NCBI GenBank assembly: GCA_963708095.1
Contig: OY970182.1
Span: 2,666,001 to 2,730,000 of the forward strand
Reading direction: 5' to 3'
Origin: JAJZVS01 sp963708095
GTDB taxonomy: Bacteria; Pseudomonadota; Alphaproteobacteria; Acetobacterales; Acetobacteraceae
DNA: 64,000 nt
Positions 26,870 through 35,405 of the stretch are shown in pieces (within the stretch, counting starts at the first letter, position 1; each line of letters begins with the position of its first letter). Made by a program: the position numbers and the translations under genes. The notes beneath the pieces are model-generated. The model searched no databases. It was not told where the DNA came from and saw only the letters and a program-made list of their open reading frames with translations.

Positions 26870-26891
26870 GGCCGCGGGCCGAAATCCAGCG

Positions 26892-27608
26892 TCAGTCGCA
26901 GCAGCAGTCTTGGCCGCTCCATGCCTCCCGGCCTTCCCTGACCAGGAACCAGAGGATACCGAGCGACGTCGCGGCATCGAGCCACCAGGCACCGATCAGG
27001 CGCTCGGCCACAAGGCCGACCACGACCACGAGGGACAGCCAGCCGCACGTCACGCTCTCCATCGCGTCGGCGCGCATCGCGCGACTGCCGAGCGCTTCGG
27101 CGACCGCGATCTTGCGCCGCGCGAGCAGATACATCACCGGCATCGCGAGGATCGTGACGATCAGGCCGGGCCAGGAAAATGCTGCACCTGTCTGCGTCCA
27201 CAGCTTCCAGGCTGCCGCTGCCACCACATAGGCGGCGAGCGCGAACAGCAGGCCGCCCGCGATCCGGCGCGCCGTGCGTTCCGCGCTTTCGGCGACGACG
27301 TGCCCGCGACGGAGTTCGACCGTCAGCCGCCAGATCAGGACCCCCGCCGACGCGAGTTCGATCAGACTGTCGATCCCGAAGGCAAGCAGGCTCACGCTTG
27401 CCGCGTGCACTCCGCTCCAAATGGCGACCGCGGCCTCGACCACCATCCAGGCGACGGTCGCGTATTCCAGCCGGAATGCGCGCCGGATCAGCTCCGCCCG
27501 CGCCGAGGCGAACGCGGGGGCGGACGACTCCAGCCTGCTTTCACAACGGGGTTCGTTGCAGCATGCTGCCTCCCGCGCGATGACAGCGGAGGATTGGGCC
27601 TTCTTCAT
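26892..27608 (-). CDS. Cation diffusion facilitator-type metal transporter
   Basis: A 238-residue inner-membrane protein with about six helices. The CDF core is recognisable: AFGIDSLIELASAGVLIWRL in helix 2 and RADAMESVTCGWLSL in helix 5, supplying the Asp/Glu transport site. The cytosolic CDF C-terminal domain is missing; instead the tail ends in Asp-Cys-Cys-Cys-Asp, and the N-terminus has CCNEPRCE, both potential metal-binding. ATG 27608 has GAGGTG upstream. A divergent MerR gene and its operator share the promoter, so metal-induced efflux is expected. Confidence 0.85.
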   Translation of the reverse strand: MKKAQSSAVIAREAACCNEPRCESRLESSAPAFASARAELIRRAFRLEYATVAWMVVEAAVAIWSGVHAASVSLLAFGIDSLIELASAGVLIWRLTVELRRGHVVAESAERTARRIAGGLLFALAAYVVAAAAWKLWTQTGAAFSWPGLIVTILAMPVMYLLARRKIAVAEALGSRAMRADAMESVTCGWLSLVVVVGLVAERLIGAWWLDAATSLGILWFLVREGREAWSGQDCCCD

Positions 27609-27640
27609 TACGTCACCTCGATGGAAGCGAGATGGCACCC

Positions 27641-27671
27641 CATATGAACCCTGTAGCCACTACGGGGTCAA
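27641..27671 (-). promoter_or_regulatory. MerR-type promoter and operator for the CDF gene
   Basis: On the minus strand TTGACC (27671-27666) and CATATG (27646-27641) are 19 bp apart, the over-long spacer typical of MerR-family promoters. Between them lies a dyad: ACCCTGTAG (27648-27656), CCA, CTACGGGGT (27660-27668), one mismatch. The MerR protein should unwind this DNA on metal binding and activate the transporter gene, and repress its own divergent gene. Confidence 0.8.
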
Positions 27672-27674
27672 GGA

Positions 27675-28082
27675 ATGGCGGCAGAGACGTTCAGCATCGG
27701 CGAGCTGGCGCGTGCGACCGGCACCAAGGTGGAGACCATCCGCTATTACGAGCGGATCGGCCTGCTGCCGGCGCCTGCCCGCACCGGCGGCAACTATCGG
27801 GCCTACACCCGGCCTCATCTCGGGCGCTTGCGTTTCATCCGACGCGGTCGCGATCTCGGGTTCACGCTGGACGAGGTGTGGGAACTGCTGCGGCTATCGG
27901 ACGACCGGGACCGGCCCTGTGCGGAGATCGATCATCTTGCGGGCACCCACATGGCCGCGGTCGAACGCAAGCTCGCCGACCTGACCAGGTTACACGGCGA
28001 ACTGCGGCAGCTCATCGCACAATGCCGGCACGGCACGGTGGCGGACTGCCGCATCATCGAGACGCTGGTTGCCCGCGCGTAA
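27675..28082 (+). CDS. MerR-family metal-responsive regulator
   Basis: A 135-residue regulator. The winged-helix region FSIGELARATGTKVETIRYY and ERIGLLPAPARTGGNYRAY is canonical, followed by the dimerisation helix. Metal-site residues are Cys in DRPCAEIDHL (the position that is Cys in divalent-metal sensors and Ser in CueR) and the loop CRHGTVADC, where the two Cys are eight apart as in CueR. A Zn/Cd/Pb/Hg-type sensor is most likely. It is divergent from the CDF gene across a 66-bp promoter. Confidence 0.9.
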   Translation: MAAETFSIGELARATGTKVETIRYYERIGLLPAPARTGGNYRAYTRPHLGRLRFIRRGRDLGFTLDEVWELLRLSDDRDRPCAEIDHLAGTHMAAVERKLADLTRLHGELRQLIAQCRHGTVADCRIIETLVARA

Positions 28083-28148
28083 GCCCCGACCGGCATGGTC
28101 CGCCCCGACGGCAGACCGCTGAGGCACGACCCCGACGGGAGGACCCAA

Positions 28149-29015
28149 ATGAAATTCGGCCTGCGCTACTGCAACACCGGCCGCTACACCGACCCGCACG
28201 AAGCCGTCGCGCTGCTGCAAGCCGCGGAAGAGGCCGGCTTCGACTCCGCCTGGACCGTGGAACACGTCGTCGTCCCGCACGACTACCGCTCCGCCTACCC
28301 CTACGCCCCGGACGGCCGCATGCCCGGCCGCGAGCCCACCTTCAGCATCCCCGACCCACTGATCTGGCTCGCCTATGTCGCCGCTGCCACCAGCCGGATC
28401 AGGCTCGCCACCGGCATCCTGATCCTGCCCGAACACAACCCGGTGCTGTGCGCCAAGCAGGTCGCAACCCTGGACCATTTGTCGGGCGGCCGGGTGATCC
28501 TCGGCATCGGCGTCGGCTGGCTGGCGGAAGAGTTTGATGCGCTCGGCGTCCCCTTCACCCAGCGCGGCAAGCGCACCGAGGAGTATATTGGCGCCATGCG
28601 CGCCCTGTGGGAGCAGGACGCACCCGCCTACGCCGGCGATTTCGTGCGCTTCCAGGGTGCCTACATGCGCCCGAAGCCGCACGCCGGCACGGTCCCGATC
28701 GTGATCGGCGGCCATTCCGAAGCCGCCGCCCGCCGCGCCGGCCGCCTGGCGCAAGGCTTCTTCCCCGCCCGCGGCGCTCCGCCCGAATTGCTGGCCGTCC
28801 TGCGCGACGCCGCCCACGCCGCCGGCCGCGACCCGGCAGCGATCGAAATCACCGTCGGCGCCCCGGATGACCTCACGCGCATTCCGGACCTGGCGGCAGC
28901 CGGGATCGGGCGCGTCCTGGTGCCGGTGACGGCGAATTCCGGCGTCACCCGTCCGATCTCGGGGCCGGAGGACCTGCTGGCCTGGCGCGACGTGATCGCC
29001 CGCCACGCGGACTGA
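28149..29015 (+). CDS. LLM-class oxidoreductase, F420-dependent type
   Basis: A 288-residue luciferase-like enzyme. AAEEAGFDSAWTVEHVVVPH, ATGILILPEHNPVLCAKQVA and GGRVILGIGVGWLAEEFDA are typical of the TIGR03619-like branch, often assigned F420 but also found in organisms without it. ATG 28149 has GGGAGGA upstream. It is probably transcribed alone, 66 bp after the MerR gene. Only about 43% of residues seem in common register with the LLM protein at 16153 by eye, so they are not recent duplicates. Confidence 0.86.
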   Translation: MKFGLRYCNTGRYTDPHEAVALLQAAEEAGFDSAWTVEHVVVPHDYRSAYPYAPDGRMPGREPTFSIPDPLIWLAYVAAATSRIRLATGILILPEHNPVLCAKQVATLDHLSGGRVILGIGVGWLAEEFDALGVPFTQRGKRTEEYIGAMRALWEQDAPAYAGDFVRFQGAYMRPKPHAGTVPIVIGGHSEAAARRAGRLAQGFFPARGAPPELLAVLRDAAHAAGRDPAAIEITVGAPDDLTRIPDLAAAGIGRVLVPVTANSGVTRPISGPEDLLAWRDVIARHAD

Positions 29016-29036
29016 TCCGCCGCGCCACAGCCCGCA

Positions 29037-29216
29037 TCAGGCGGTGAGGTTCACCGCGCCGGAAGAACCGGGGCTGCCGGCCGAGGACTGCGCCTTGGCC
29101 GAGGCAGGGGACTCCACCCCGTGGTCCCCGTTGCCGCCCGGCTTGCCGCTCTTGCTGGCGGCGGGCGGCGGGGCATGCATGGCGATACCGGAAGAAACGG
29201 CGCTGATCGAACTCAT
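29037..29216 (-). CDS. Small serine/glycine-rich hypothetical protein, 59 residues
   Basis: ATG 29216 is preceded by AGGA at proper spacing and the frame ends in TGA at 29037. The product starts SSISAVSSGIAMHAPPPAA, runs through a Ser/Gly/Pro/Lys-rich disordered middle and ends GSSGAVNLTA. There is no membrane segment or signal peptide. Good ribosome site, isolated position and non-random composition support a real gene; similar short Ser-rich proteins exist in Acetobacteraceae to my recollection, but no function is known. Confidence 0.6.
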   Translation of the reverse strand: MSSISAVSSGIAMHAPPPAASKSGKPGGNGDHGVESPASAKAQSSAGSPGSSGAVNLTA

Positions 29217-29346
29217 GGGGGCGATTCCTGTCCTGTGAGAGCGACGTTTTGCCGCAGGTGTCCCGGCCGCTTGGCCGCGGGTGTCCGCATCATGAGACGT
29301 GGATGGTTACCGTAGTGCTAACGTCGATCGGCAAAAAGCTGCGTGA

Positions 29347-30351
29347 TCAGCCCGCGCTGCCACCCGGCGCCCCCCAGACCGGCGGCGCCACCGCCCCCAC
29401 CTGCCCGGTGATCCGCCCGTACGCCTCCGGGCGCCGGTGCCGATCGAACGCGAAGATCGTCGTCCGCCCCAGTTCGCACATACCAAGGTCGCATTCGGCG
29501 GTGATCACCTCGTCGTCCCAAGATCCTGCCTGGGCAATGACCTCGCCCTGCGGGTTCACGATGATCGAATGGCCGAACAGCTCGCAGCCGTCCTCGGTCC
29601 CGGCCTTGGCGGTGGCGACCGCGAAGCAGGCGTTCTGGTAGCAGCCGGCCTGGATCGACAGATGCGAATGGAACACCCGCAGGTGATGCGCCTCGAACGC
29701 GCCGCCCGCCTGGTTCAGGCTCGGCGTGTTGTAGCCGAGCGCCACCAGCTCCACGCTCTGCAACCCGAGCATCCGCCAGGCTTCCGGCCAGCGGCGATCG
29801 TTGCAGATCAGCATCCCCATGTTCACACCGGGCAAGGCGCCCATCGGCGCACGGATCACCGGGAAACCCAGGTTGCCGACCTCGAAATAGCGCTTCTCCA
29901 GATGCTGCACCTTGCGGGCGGGGTCGAACTCCGCGTGTCCCGGCAGGTGCACCTTGCGGTATTTCAGCAGGATCTCGCCCGCCGGGCTGACCAGGATCGC
30001 GGTGTTGAAGCGGCGCGGGCGTGCCACGCCGTCCGCGTCGGGTTCGACGACCAGCTCCGCATAGCCGAGGTGGAAGCCCATGCCGTAGCGCCGCGCCTGC
30101 TCGAACAGCGGCGCGGTGTCGTCCGACGGCATCGCGGTTTCGAACCAACCGTCCGCCTCTTCGATCCGCGTGCAGTAGTGGCGGGGGAAGAAGGTCGTCA
30201 GCGCGAGCTCGGGGAAGACGATCAGCTCCGCTCCGCGGCGGTGCGCGCGCTCCATCAGCACGAGCATGCGCGCCACCGCGACCGCGCGCGGCTCGGCGCG
30301 CTGGATCGGGCCCAATTGCGCGGCGGCGACGATCAGGCGGCGGTCAGTCAT
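29347..30351 (-). CDS. N-carbamoyl-D-amino-acid hydrolase (nitrilase superfamily)
   Basis: A 334-residue carbon-nitrogen hydrolase that releases CO2 and ammonia from N-carbamoyl-D-amino acids. The Glu-Lys-Cys triad lies in VFPELALTTFFPR (Glu48), LLKYRKVHLPGH and MLICNDRRWPE. These segments match the D-carbamoylase subgroup rather than aliphatic nitrilases or beta-ureidopropionases. It is the last gene of a three-gene operon led by a hydantoinase-like enzyme, fitting two-step hydantoin hydrolysis. Its ATG overlaps the stop of the preceding small gene by four bases. Confidence 0.9.
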   Translation of the reverse strand: MTDRRLIVAAAQLGPIQRAEPRAVAVARMLVLMERAHRRGAELIVFPELALTTFFPRHYCTRIEEADGWFETAMPSDDTAPLFEQARRYGMGFHLGYAELVVEPDADGVARPRRFNTAILVSPAGEILLKYRKVHLPGHAEFDPARKVQHLEKRYFEVGNLGFPVIRAPMGALPGVNMGMLICNDRRWPEAWRMLGLQSVELVALGYNTPSLNQAGGAFEAHHLRVFHSHLSIQAGCYQNACFAVATAKAGTEDGCELFGHSIIVNPQGEVIAQAGSWDDEVITAECDLGMCELGRTTIFAFDRHRRPEAYGRITGQVGAVAPPVWGAPGGSAG

Positions 30352-30725
30352 TGGGCAGGTCTCCAGAACAGCAAGGGAAGGATACGTACCGTCACCGAAA
30401 GCCGCCGGTCCGGCCCGACCAGGCTGGTGACGTAGTGCACGCTGCCTGGGCGCGGGCCGGGCGGCAGCGGGGCATGGCGCAGGCCACCCAGATCGGCGGA
30501 GCAGACGAAACGGAAGGCGAGCGGGCCGCCGGCGCTCATGTTGATGTTCTCTATTCGTACCGTTGGCGGCAGCCTGAAATGATCGCGCAGCGCCTGGCGC
30601 ACGATCGCCAGGACCCGTGGATTGCGGCAGCCGGGCGGCACCACGGTGCGCCGCACATGCACGATGATCGCGCCGATCGCGGCGAGCAGGACGGCACCGG
30701 CCAGGAGCATGCCCAGCCGCGCCAT
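30348..30725 (-). CDS. Membrane-anchored hypothetical protein in hydantoinase operon
   Basis: A 125-residue protein with one N-terminal hydrophobic segment (LGMLLAGAVLLAAIGAIIVH) and a soluble periplasmic domain containing two Cys (PPGCRNPRV and FRFVCSAD). It may be a membrane anchor or uncleaved secretion signal. Spacing is one base to the upstream gene and a four-base overlap downstream, so it is embedded in the operon. I do not recognise the family, and nothing obvious links it to hydantoin metabolism. Confidence 0.75.
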   Translation of the reverse strand: MARLGMLLAGAVLLAAIGAIIVHVRRTVVPPGCRNPRVLAIVRQALRDHFRLPPTVRIENINMSAGGPLAFRFVCSADLGGLRHAPLPPGPRPGSVHYVTSLVGPDRRLSVTVRILPLLFWRPAQ

Positions 30726-30726
30726 C

Positions 30727-32088
30727 TCATCGCGTCTGCCGCGGCACGAAGCGGCCGGTGCCAGGGGCGGCCAGTACGTGCGCGCCGTCCCACACTGTCT
30801 GCCCGCGCAGGATGGTCGCGGCCACCCGCGCGCGCATGGACCTGCCGTGATAGGGCGACCAGCGCTGATCCTCCCGATCCACGATCGCCGCCTGGTCGAA
30901 GGCGAAATCGCCGCGCTCCAGCACCGCGAAATCGGCGTCCGACCCGATCCGGATCGCGCCCTTCTTCGGCCACAGCCCGTGCATTTGCGCGCTGCGCTCG
31001 GCGCAATAGGTCGCCATCAGGGTCGGCGACAGGCCGCGCTCGTCGAGCAGGGTGAACATCAGCGGCGCGAAGCTCTGCATGCCCGTGAGCCCGGCGGCGC
31101 AGGCGAAGATGTCGGAATCGGTCTTGCGCGCACGCGGCCAGGGCGCGTGGTCGGTGGAGACATAGGCGATGCGCCCGGCCAGCAGCGCCTCCCACATGCG
31201 AGGAATTTCGTCCGCCGACCGGAACGGCGGATTGCACTTGCCGAAGCCGCGCAGACGAACCACGTCCTCCTCGGTCATGCACAGATACTGGATGCAGGCT
31301 TCGCCGGTAGCCTGGCCGCCCATGGCGCGGAAGGCGCTCGCGATGTCGAAGCCGCGCGCGAGCGAGGAATGGGCGATGTGCACGTGCGCGCCGGTGGCAA
31401 GGCCCATTTCGAAGATTTCGAGGTCGGCCATGGTCTCCGCCAGCGGCGGTCGGGTCCGGCAGTGCATGATGGGATCGGTGCGTCCGGCGTCGCGCGCCTG
31501 CGCGGTCAGGCTCTCCACCAGCTCCTGGTCTTCGTTATGGATCGCCACCGGCAGGCCGGTCTTCGCGATCGCAGCAAACGCCGCCAGCATGGTCGGGTGG
31601 TCGATCCGCGGGAAACGGACGGCGTCGTATTCGTAGGTGGAGAGCTTGAACGCGGAAATCCCCGCCGCCGCCAGCTCGGCGATCGCATCGAGGCCGCCGG
31701 TCTTGGCGATAGTGCCGTACAGCGCGACATCGACATGCGCGGTGCGGTCCACCCAGCCGATCTTCTCGGCAAGCTTGCCCGCGTCCGTCACCGGCAGCGG
31801 CACGTCGTACGGCATGTCGCAGCAGGTGGTGACGCCGCCGGCGGCAGCGCTGCGCGTCGCCCCCTCGATGCCGGCCCAGCCGAGCGCGGAGGAGGTGTGC
31901 ATGTGCCCGTCCACCAGCCCGGGCAGGATCAACCGCCCGGAATGATCGAGCGTTTCGCCCGCGGGCGGCGGCGCACCCTGGCCGATCGCGGCGATGGTCT
32001 CGCCGCGCAGCGCGACATAGCCGTCGCGCAGGATGGTCTCGGTGGTGACCACGTCACCCTGGATCACGCGATCGAACTGCGTTGACAT
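30727..32088 (-). CDS. Dihydroorotase/hydantoinase-like cyclic amidohydrolase
   Basis: A 453-residue zinc amidohydrolase. Metal residues are in LVDGHMHTSS, the probable carboxylated Lys in ISAFKLSTYEYD, His in VAIHNEDQE, HVHIAHSSL and Asp in YVSTDHAPWP. Architecture fits D-hydantoinase, allantoinase or dihydropyrimidinase. The N-carbamoyl-D-amino-acid hydrolase in the same operon favours a hydantoinase that opens 5-substituted hydantoins. ATG 32088 lies in an unusual AT-run (TTATATATATG) with AAGGA eleven bases upstream. The frame stays open far upstream over the divergent prpD gene, but that extension is antisense noise. Confidence 0.88.
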   Translation of the reverse strand: MSTQFDRVIQGDVVTTETILRDGYVALRGETIAAIGQGAPPPAGETLDHSGRLILPGLVDGHMHTSSALGWAGIEGATRSAAAGGVTTCCDMPYDVPLPVTDAGKLAEKIGWVDRTAHVDVALYGTIAKTGGLDAIAELAAAGISAFKLSTYEYDAVRFPRIDHPTMLAAFAAIAKTGLPVAIHNEDQELVESLTAQARDAGRTDPIMHCRTRPPLAETMADLEIFEMGLATGAHVHIAHSSLARGFDIASAFRAMGGQATGEACIQYLCMTEEDVVRLRGFGKCNPPFRSADEIPRMWEALLAGRIAYVSTDHAPWPRARKTDSDIFACAAGLTGMQSFAPLMFTLLDERGLSPTLMATYCAERSAQMHGLWPKKGAIRIGSDADFAVLERGDFAFDQAAIVDREDQRWSPYHGRSMRARVAATILRGQTVWDGAHVLAAPGTGRFVPRQTR

Positions 32089-32205
32089 ATATATAAGTGT
32101 CCTTCTGTCGCAGCGGCCTGGTGCGCAGGCCGGCTTGCCCCCGATTGGCACCGACCTTACGAAGACGCGACCGCATCGTCCACACACCCGTCGGGGAGCG
32201 TCCGC

Positions 32206-33705
32206 ATGAAGCTGCACGAGGTTCGCGTCCATCCTTCCAAAGCGGCGCTGCCGCGGGAAGAGCAACTGGCCTGGAAGATCGCCGCCGTCGCCGCCGATCG
32301 GGTCGCGGTGGAGCGCGACGTGACGGCGATGATCGTCAACCGCATGATCGACAACGCCGCGGTCGCGATCGCCTCGGTAAACCGTAGCGCGCCCACATCG
32401 GCGCGCGGCGCGGCACTCGGTCACGCGCGGCGCGACGGCGCCACCGTGTTCGGCGCGGCTCCGCGGGTGCGGGTCAGCCCGGAATGGGCGGCGTGGGCGA
32501 ATGGTACCGCGGTGCGCGAGCTTGATATGCACGACACCTTCCTCGCCGCCGATTATTCGCACCCAGGCGACAACATCCCGCCAGTGCTCGCGGTCGCGCA
32601 GACAACGGGCCGCTCGGGGCGCGACCTCATTCGCGGCATCGCCACCGGCTACGAGATCCACATCGACCTCGTGCGCGCGATCTGCCTGCACAAGCACAAG
32701 ATCGACCACATCACCCATCTCTGTGCCGGCCAGGCCGCCGGGATCGGTACCTTGCTCCGGCTGCCGACCGAGACAATCTATCAAGCGGTGCAACAGGCGG
32801 TGCATGTGAGCGTGACGACGCGCCAGTCGCGCAAGGGCGAGATCAGCTCCTGGAAGGCGTTCGCGCCCGCCCACGCCGGCAAGCTTGCGGTGGAGGCGGT
32901 CGATCGCTGCATGCGCGGCGAAGGCGCGCCGAGCCCGATCTACGAAGGCGAGGACAGCATCATCGCCTGGGTGCTGGACGGGCCCGATGCCGTCTATCAG
33001 GTGCCGCTGCCGGAACTGGGCGAGGCCAAGCGCGCCATCCTGTCGAGCTACACCAAGGAACACAGCGCCGAATACCAGGCGCAGGCGCTGATCGACCTCG
33101 CCTTCCGCGTCCGCGAGCGCATCGCCGACCTCGAGCAGGTGCAGAAGATCGTCATCCATACGAGCCACCACACCCACTACGTGATCGGCACCGGCGCGGG
33201 CGATCCGCAGAAGATGGATCCAAAAGCGAGCCGGGAGACGCTGGATCACTCGATCATGTACATCTTCGCGGTCGCGCTGCAGGACGGAAGGTGGCACCAC
33301 GTCGAGAGCTATGCGCCGAAGCGCGCTGCGCGGGCCGATACCGTACGGCTGTGGCACAAGATCGAAACGCGGGAAGACCCGGAGTGGACGGCCCGCTACC
33401 ACGAGACCGATCCCGATCGCATGGCGTTCGGCGGTCGGGTGGAAATCCTGCTGGCCGACGGCAGCCGGATCGAGGACGAGCTGGCGGTGGCCAACGCGCA
33501 TCCGAACGGCGCCCGCCCGTTCGGCCGCGACGACTACATCCGCAAGTTCCTGGCGATGACGGACGGTATCATCTCCGCCCGCGAGTCGAACCGGTTCCTG
33601 GAGGTGGTGCAGGAGCTGCCGCGCCTGCCGGCTGGCGAACTCGGGGCGCTCAACGTCGCGTTGCCCGCCGGGCGACTCGCGGACGGCAAACCCGGAATTT
33701 TCTGA
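32206..33705 (+). CDS. prpD: 2-methylcitrate dehydratase
   Basis: A 499-residue MmgE/PrpD-family enzyme of the full PrpD type (RELDMHDTFLAADYSHPGDN near residue 104, RQSRKGEISSWKAFAPAHAG near 205, HHTHYVIGTGAGDPQKMDP). It dehydrates 2-methylcitrate to 2-methyl-cis-aconitate in propionate breakdown. ATG 32206 follows GGGGAG. It precedes prpC by 17 bp in one operon. prpB and a PrpR regulator are not in the window. Confidence 0.93.
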   Translation: MKLHEVRVHPSKAALPREEQLAWKIAAVAADRVAVERDVTAMIVNRMIDNAAVAIASVNRSAPTSARGAALGHARRDGATVFGAAPRVRVSPEWAAWANGTAVRELDMHDTFLAADYSHPGDNIPPVLAVAQTTGRSGRDLIRGIATGYEIHIDLVRAICLHKHKIDHITHLCAGQAAGIGTLLRLPTETIYQAVQQAVHVSVTTRQSRKGEISSWKAFAPAHAGKLAVEAVDRCMRGEGAPSPIYEGEDSIIAWVLDGPDAVYQVPLPELGEAKRAILSSYTKEHSAEYQAQALIDLAFRVRERIADLEQVQKIVIHTSHHTHYVIGTGAGDPQKMDPKASRETLDHSIMYIFAVALQDGRWHHVESYAPKRAARADTVRLWHKIETREDPEWTARYHETDPDRMAFGGRVEILLADGSRIEDELAVANAHPNGARPFGRDDYIRKFLAMTDGIISARESNRFLEVVQELPRLPAGELGALNVALPAGRLADGKPGIF

Positions 33706-33722
33706 CAAGGAGAGCAAGGCCC

Positions 33723-34877
33723 ATGAGCGAGACCCAGGCCCCGGCCAACCGGCCGAAGAAATCCGTTGCCCTGTCCGGCGTGCCGGCGGGCAACACCGCG
33801 CTGTGCAGCGTCGGCCGCACCGGCAACGACCTGCACTACCGCGGCTACGACATCCTCGACATCGCCGAGGCGGCGGAGTTCGAGGAGATCGCCCATCTGC
33901 TGATCCACGGCACCCTGCCGAACGCCGCCGAGCTGCACGCCTACAAGGAGAAGCTGCGCTCCCTGCGCGGCCTGCCGGCGGCAGTGAAGGAAGCGCTGGA
34001 GGCATTGCCCGCGGCGGCGCATCCGATGGACGTGATGCGCACGGGGGTTTCCGCGCTCGGCTGCGTGCTGCCGGAGAAGGACGATCACAACCATCCGGGC
34101 GCGCGCGACATCGCCGACCGGCTGATCGCCTCGCTCGGCTCGATGCTGCTCTACTGGTTCCACTGGGCGCATAACGGTCGCGCGATCGAGGTGGAGACCG
34201 AAGATGCGACCATCGGCGGGCATTTCCTGCACCTGCTGCACGGGCGTCCGCCGTCGGCGAACTGGGTGCGGGCGATGCACACCTCCCTCAACCTCTACGC
34301 CGAGCACGAGTTCAACGCCTCCACCTTCGCCTGCCGGGTGGTGACGGGGACGGGGTCGGACATGTATTCGGCCATTACCGCGGGGATCGGTGCGCTGCGC
34401 GGGCCGAAGCACGGCGGCGCCAACGAAGTCGCCTTCGAGATCCAGAAGCGCTACGACACGCCGGACGAAGCCGAAGCCGACATCCGCAAGCGGGTCGCGG
34501 AGAAAGAGGTGGTGATCGGCTTCGGTCATCCGGTCTACACGATCGCCGATCCGCGCAACAAGGTCATCAAGGAAGTCGCGCGACGGCTGTCGGCCGATGC
34601 CGGGGCAATGAAGATGTTCGCGATCGCCGAGCGGATCGAGGCGGTGATGGCGGAGACGAAGAAGATGTTCGCCAACCTCGATTGGTTCAGCGCCGTCAGC
34701 TACCACATGTTGGGCGTGCCGACGGCGATGTTCACGCCGCTGTTCGTGATCTCGCGCACCTCCGGCTGGGCGGCGCATGTGATCGAGCAGCGGATCGACG
34801 GCAAGATCATCCGTCCCACCGCCAACTACATGGGCCCCGAGGATCTGCGCTACGTGCCGCTGTCCGCGCGCGGCTGA
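33723..34877 (+). CDS. prpC: 2-methylcitrate synthase
   Basis: A 384-residue citrate-synthase-fold enzyme that condenses propionyl-CoA with oxaloacetate. The active-site triad is intact: GPKHGGANEVA, VIGFGHPVYT and Asp in FANLDWFSAVSYH. SVGRTGNDLHYRGYDILDIA near the N-terminus is typical of PrpC. AAGGAG lies upstream of ATG 33723. It differs from the divergent homologue at 15021, which has Glu at the third catalytic position. Confidence 0.93.
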   Translation: MSETQAPANRPKKSVALSGVPAGNTALCSVGRTGNDLHYRGYDILDIAEAAEFEEIAHLLIHGTLPNAAELHAYKEKLRSLRGLPAAVKEALEALPAAAHPMDVMRTGVSALGCVLPEKDDHNHPGARDIADRLIASLGSMLLYWFHWAHNGRAIEVETEDATIGGHFLHLLHGRPPSANWVRAMHTSLNLYAEHEFNASTFACRVVTGTGSDMYSAITAGIGALRGPKHGGANEVAFEIQKRYDTPDEAEADIRKRVAEKEVVIGFGHPVYTIADPRNKVIKEVARRLSADAGAMKMFAIAERIEAVMAETKKMFANLDWFSAVSYHMLGVPTAMFTPLFVISRTSGWAAHVIEQRIDGKIIRPTANYMGPEDLRYVPLSARG

Positions 34878-34898
34878 GCCTGTCCGATTGCGCCTCGC

Positions 34899-34930
34899 AC
34901 ACCGCCGCGGCGACCCTGCCGCGGCGGTGT
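34899..34930 (+). terminator. Strong hairpin after prpC
   Basis: Perfect 13-bp arms ACACCGCCGCGGC (34899-34911) and GCCGCGGCGGTGT (34918-34930) with a six-base loop, 21 bp after the prpC stop. There is no T-run, so it may end transcription inefficiently or mainly protect the 3' end. Confidence 0.6.
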
Positions 34931-35405
34931 CGCGTACGGCACTGCGCTCGCGCGGTCACAACGGACGAAAATTCCTGCATCGGAACGCGGCAAAACGATT
35001 TCTTTTTGTTGACAGACCGGCGTCAGTCGCAGATAGCGGGCTGACATGCATGCGCACGATTCGCGCGCGAGTCGCGCACGTCCGGTGCCTGCATGTGAAA
35101 ACGGAAGGACGGTCCATGGACCGCGGCCTTGGCCAGGCATTGCAGAACCGGTTCGGTATCGCGCGCACGTGGCGCCATACCGCGGTTTTTGCCGGAAGCC
35201 AGACGCGCGCGGGCCTGTCGTGCGGAGACAATGTGCTCCGCGCGGGATCACGCGATCGCCGATCCCTGAGCCTGGTCCCGGTTCGCGGCGGCGCCGCGCA
35301 CTCCGGACGCTTGCGGCTCCGGCCGCATCGGCGGCGGACGAACAACCAACCCGACCGCCTTCGTACCGAACCCAGTAAACACGCCAGAATAAGGAGTTTC
35401 CTCAG
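34931..35405 (+). promoter_or_regulatory. Long leader region of the H1-like histone gene
   Basis: A 475-bp stretch with no gene I can support. A candidate promoter has TTGACA at 35009-35014 and weak GATAGC at 35032-35037, 17 bp apart, in the only AT-rich patch. Downstream are a perfect 14-bp palindrome CGGTCCATGGACCG (35110-35123), a GCGGAG/CTCCGC hairpin (35222-35241) and a GGGATC/GATCCC hairpin (35244-35266). If that promoter is used, the leader would be about 360 nt and well structured. A 98-codon Arg-rich frame from 35115 ends on the histone start (GTGA overlap) and is probably not a protein. Confidence 0.4.

Noticed and set aside
32089..34005. Upstream extension of the hydantoinase frame
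   Set aside because: The extension is antisense to prpD and prpC; the family N-terminus begins at the ATG at 32088.
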